7,636 bases of DNA, from assembly GCA_022565655.1 (NCBI GenBank), contig JAIUMG010000160.1:1-7636 (forward strand), in the 5' to 3' direction. Under the pieces are notes generated by a model that made no database searches, was not told the origin of the DNA, and saw only the letters and a program-made list of their open reading frames with translations. Below, one piece after another: positions 6,335-7,636 of this stretch. The first letter of the stretch is position 1, and each line of letters begins with the position of its first letter. The stretch is from Alkalimonas sp. (GTDB lineage Bacteria; Pseudomonadota; Gammaproteobacteria; Enterobacterales; Alteromonadaceae). Made by a program: the position numbers and the translations under genes.

Positions 6335-7636
6335 ATGCTCAAGACGGTCGTGTTCGCTCTGCTTAGCACTTTAAGTACCTCTGTGCTGGCGGCTCCAAGT
6401 TGGCTGGATGCAAAATCTGCCATACGGGCGTTGCAACAAGGCGAGTTAACCAGTGAGCAACTGGTTCACTATTACCTGGATAGAATTGAGCAACACAATC
6501 GGCAGGGCTACCAACTCGCGGCGGTGATGGATATTAATCCTCAGGCATTGCAACAAGCGCGCTTACGCGATCAAGAACGCGCTAGTCAGTCCGAGCTCTC
6601 GTCATTGCATGGCTTGCCCGTGATTTTAAAAGCCAATATTTCTACTGCGACCTTGCCAACCACGGCTGGAGCGCTGGCCTTGAAAAACCATATCACCGGA
6701 CGCAATGCGGGCTTGGTTGATCAGTTAGAGCAAGCTGGCGCTGTGATTCTGGGGACGGCAAATTTGTCAGAGTGGGCCAACTTCCGAGGTACCGGGTCGG
6801 CCAGTGGTTGGTCTGCTTTGGGCGGGCAAACGCGCAACCCTCACTTGCTATCACATACCCCTTGCGGCTCCAGTTCGGGTTCAGCCGTTGCGGTTGCTGC
6901 GGATATGGCCTTATTAGCCGTTGGTACAGAAACGGATGGTTCCATTATGTGTCCCGCCTCGATCAATGGTGTGGTGGGCATTAAGCCAACACGTGGTGCC
7001 GTGTCTGGTGAGGGGATTATTCCTATAGCCAGTGCGCAGGATATTGCTGGCCCAATAACGCGCCATGTATTTGATGCTGCATTATTGCTCGATGCCATGC
7101 TGACCAAAGAAGCACGCCAGAAGTTACCGGTTGCGTTAACTAAGGCGGCTGAACAGGCACCAGAGATAAGCAAAGTAGTATTGGTAAGGGCTTACGATGA
7201 GCAGGATGAAGCCATTGGCACGATGCTGGATAGTATTGCTGAGCTTTTATTGCAGCAGGGGGTGGCTGTAATGACAGTAGATGAATGGCAGCTACCGGCT
7301 GAGCTGTATCAGGATGAACTGAAAGTGCTGGTGTATGAGTTTCGCCGGGATCTGGAGCAGTGGCTTGAAGATTATGCTGTCGATGACAAGGTGAATTCAG
7401 TCGCTAAAATGGTAGCTTTTAATCAGGCCAAAGGTGAAGCAGCACTGGCTTTTTTTGGTCAGGAATATCTGGAGCAAGCTGCTGCAATGGATCTGGAGCT
7501 TGAGCACGATGATTATCAGCGCGCTCTGACCAATAGCCGTCAGTTGGCGATGGAAGTATTGGATCAGTACCTGAAAAAGCAAGAAGCTGATGTCATCATT
7601 CTGCCATCCTATGGCCCGGCCTGGCAGATTGATCAT
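6335..7636 (+). CDS. Exported amidase-signature hydrolase, peptide-amidase-like (3' end outside window)
   Basis: A Ser-cisSer-Lys amidase that cleaves C-N amide bonds. The visible 434 residues start at an ATG with AGGA nine bases upstream. Residues 1-19 look like a Sec signal peptide (MLKTVVFALL core, cleavage after Val-Leu-Ala), so the enzyme should be periplasmic or secreted; no lipobox cysteine is seen. Catalytic residues are Lys99 (LPVILKANI), Ser179 (CGSSSGSAVAVAA) and nucleophile Ser203 (GTETDGSIMCPASING); the spacings of 80 and 24 are close to those of the peptide amidase of Stenotrophomonas maltophilia. INGVVGIKPTRG and QDIAGPITR (235-243) also resemble that enzyme. Peptide amidases remove the C-terminal amide of peptides, but amidase-family substrates vary widely. 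The frame runs off the window without a stop; relatives of about 500 residues suggest 70-100 are missing. It is divergent from the transporter. Confidence 0.9.
   Translation, partial: MLKTVVFALLSTLSTSVLAAPSWLDAKSAIRALQQGELTSEQLVHYYLDRIEQHNRQGYQLAAVMDINPQALQQARLRDQERASQSELSSLHGLPVILKANISTATLPTTAGALALKNHITGRNAGLVDQLEQAGAVILGTANLSEWANFRGTGSASGWSALGGQTRNPHLLSHTPCGSSSGSAVAVAADMALLAVGTETDGSIMCPASINGVVGIKPTRGAVSGEGIIPIASAQDIAGPITRHVFDAALLLDAMLTKEARQKLPVALTKAAEQAPEISKVVLVRAYDEQDEAIGTMLDSIAELLLQQGVAVMTVDEWQLPAELYQDELKVLVYEFRRDLEQWLEDYAVDDKVNSVAKMVAFNQAKGEAALAFFGQEYLEQAAAMDLELEHDDYQRALTNSRQLAMEVLDQYLKKQEADVIILPSYGPAWQIDH

Noticed and set aside
6841..7173. 110-codon minus-strand open frame opposite the amidase
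   Set aside because: It lies wholly antisense to the conserved catalytic region of the amidase, and its translation shows no family features.
1..7636. CRISPR array, tRNA, rRNA or insertion sequence
   Set aside because: No repeated spacer-like units, cloverleaf sequence, transposase frame or terminal repeats were seen on either strand.

Overview
The window looks like chromosomal DNA of a gammaproteobacterium, possibly marine and Alteromonadales- or Rheinheimera-like. That placement is inferred from roughly balanced base composition, Shine-Dalgarno-led tightly packed genes and general protein character. Nothing here fixes the genus.

Layout: (i) positions 1-221 hold the 3' end of a plus-strand gene for a glycine-rich protein with four spaced cysteines. 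(ii) Positions 247-5174 hold a six-gene minus-strand operon, read right to left: a DUF1445 protein (YcsI-like), pxpA, pxpB, pxpC, a DUF4392 protein (D-glutamate cyclase C-terminal type) and a D-amino-acid transaminase. The pxp genes overlap by ATGA junctions and the last three genes are 8-13 bases apart. A sigma-70-like promoter with an inverted repeat across its -10 box lies at about 5224-5260. (iii) Positions 5300-6166 hold a minus-strand EamA/DMT transporter. (iv) A 168-base divergent spacer carries a perfect 9-base inverted repeat. (v) From 6335 to the window edge runs a plus-strand exported amidase-signature enzyme that resembles peptide amidase; its 3' end is missing.

The operon is the main interest. 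DUF1445 and DUF4392 are the two halves of the vertebrate mitochondrial D-glutamate cyclase DGLUCY, which makes 5-oxo-D-proline from D-glutamate. Here the halves are separate genes placed on either side of the PxpABC 5-oxoprolinase genes, which code for the ATP-dependent opening of 5-oxoproline to glutamate. A D-amino-acid transaminase able in principle to interconvert D-glutamate and D-alanine closes the operon. The simplest reading is a D-glutamate / 5-oxoproline / D-alanine utilisation or damage-control module. The open question is stereochemistry: PxpABC is known for L-5-oxoproline, while the cyclase gives the D form, so either PxpABC here accepts D, or one of the DUF proteins changes configuration. 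The DMT transporter and exported amidase next door may feed or drain the same pool, but that is only proximity.
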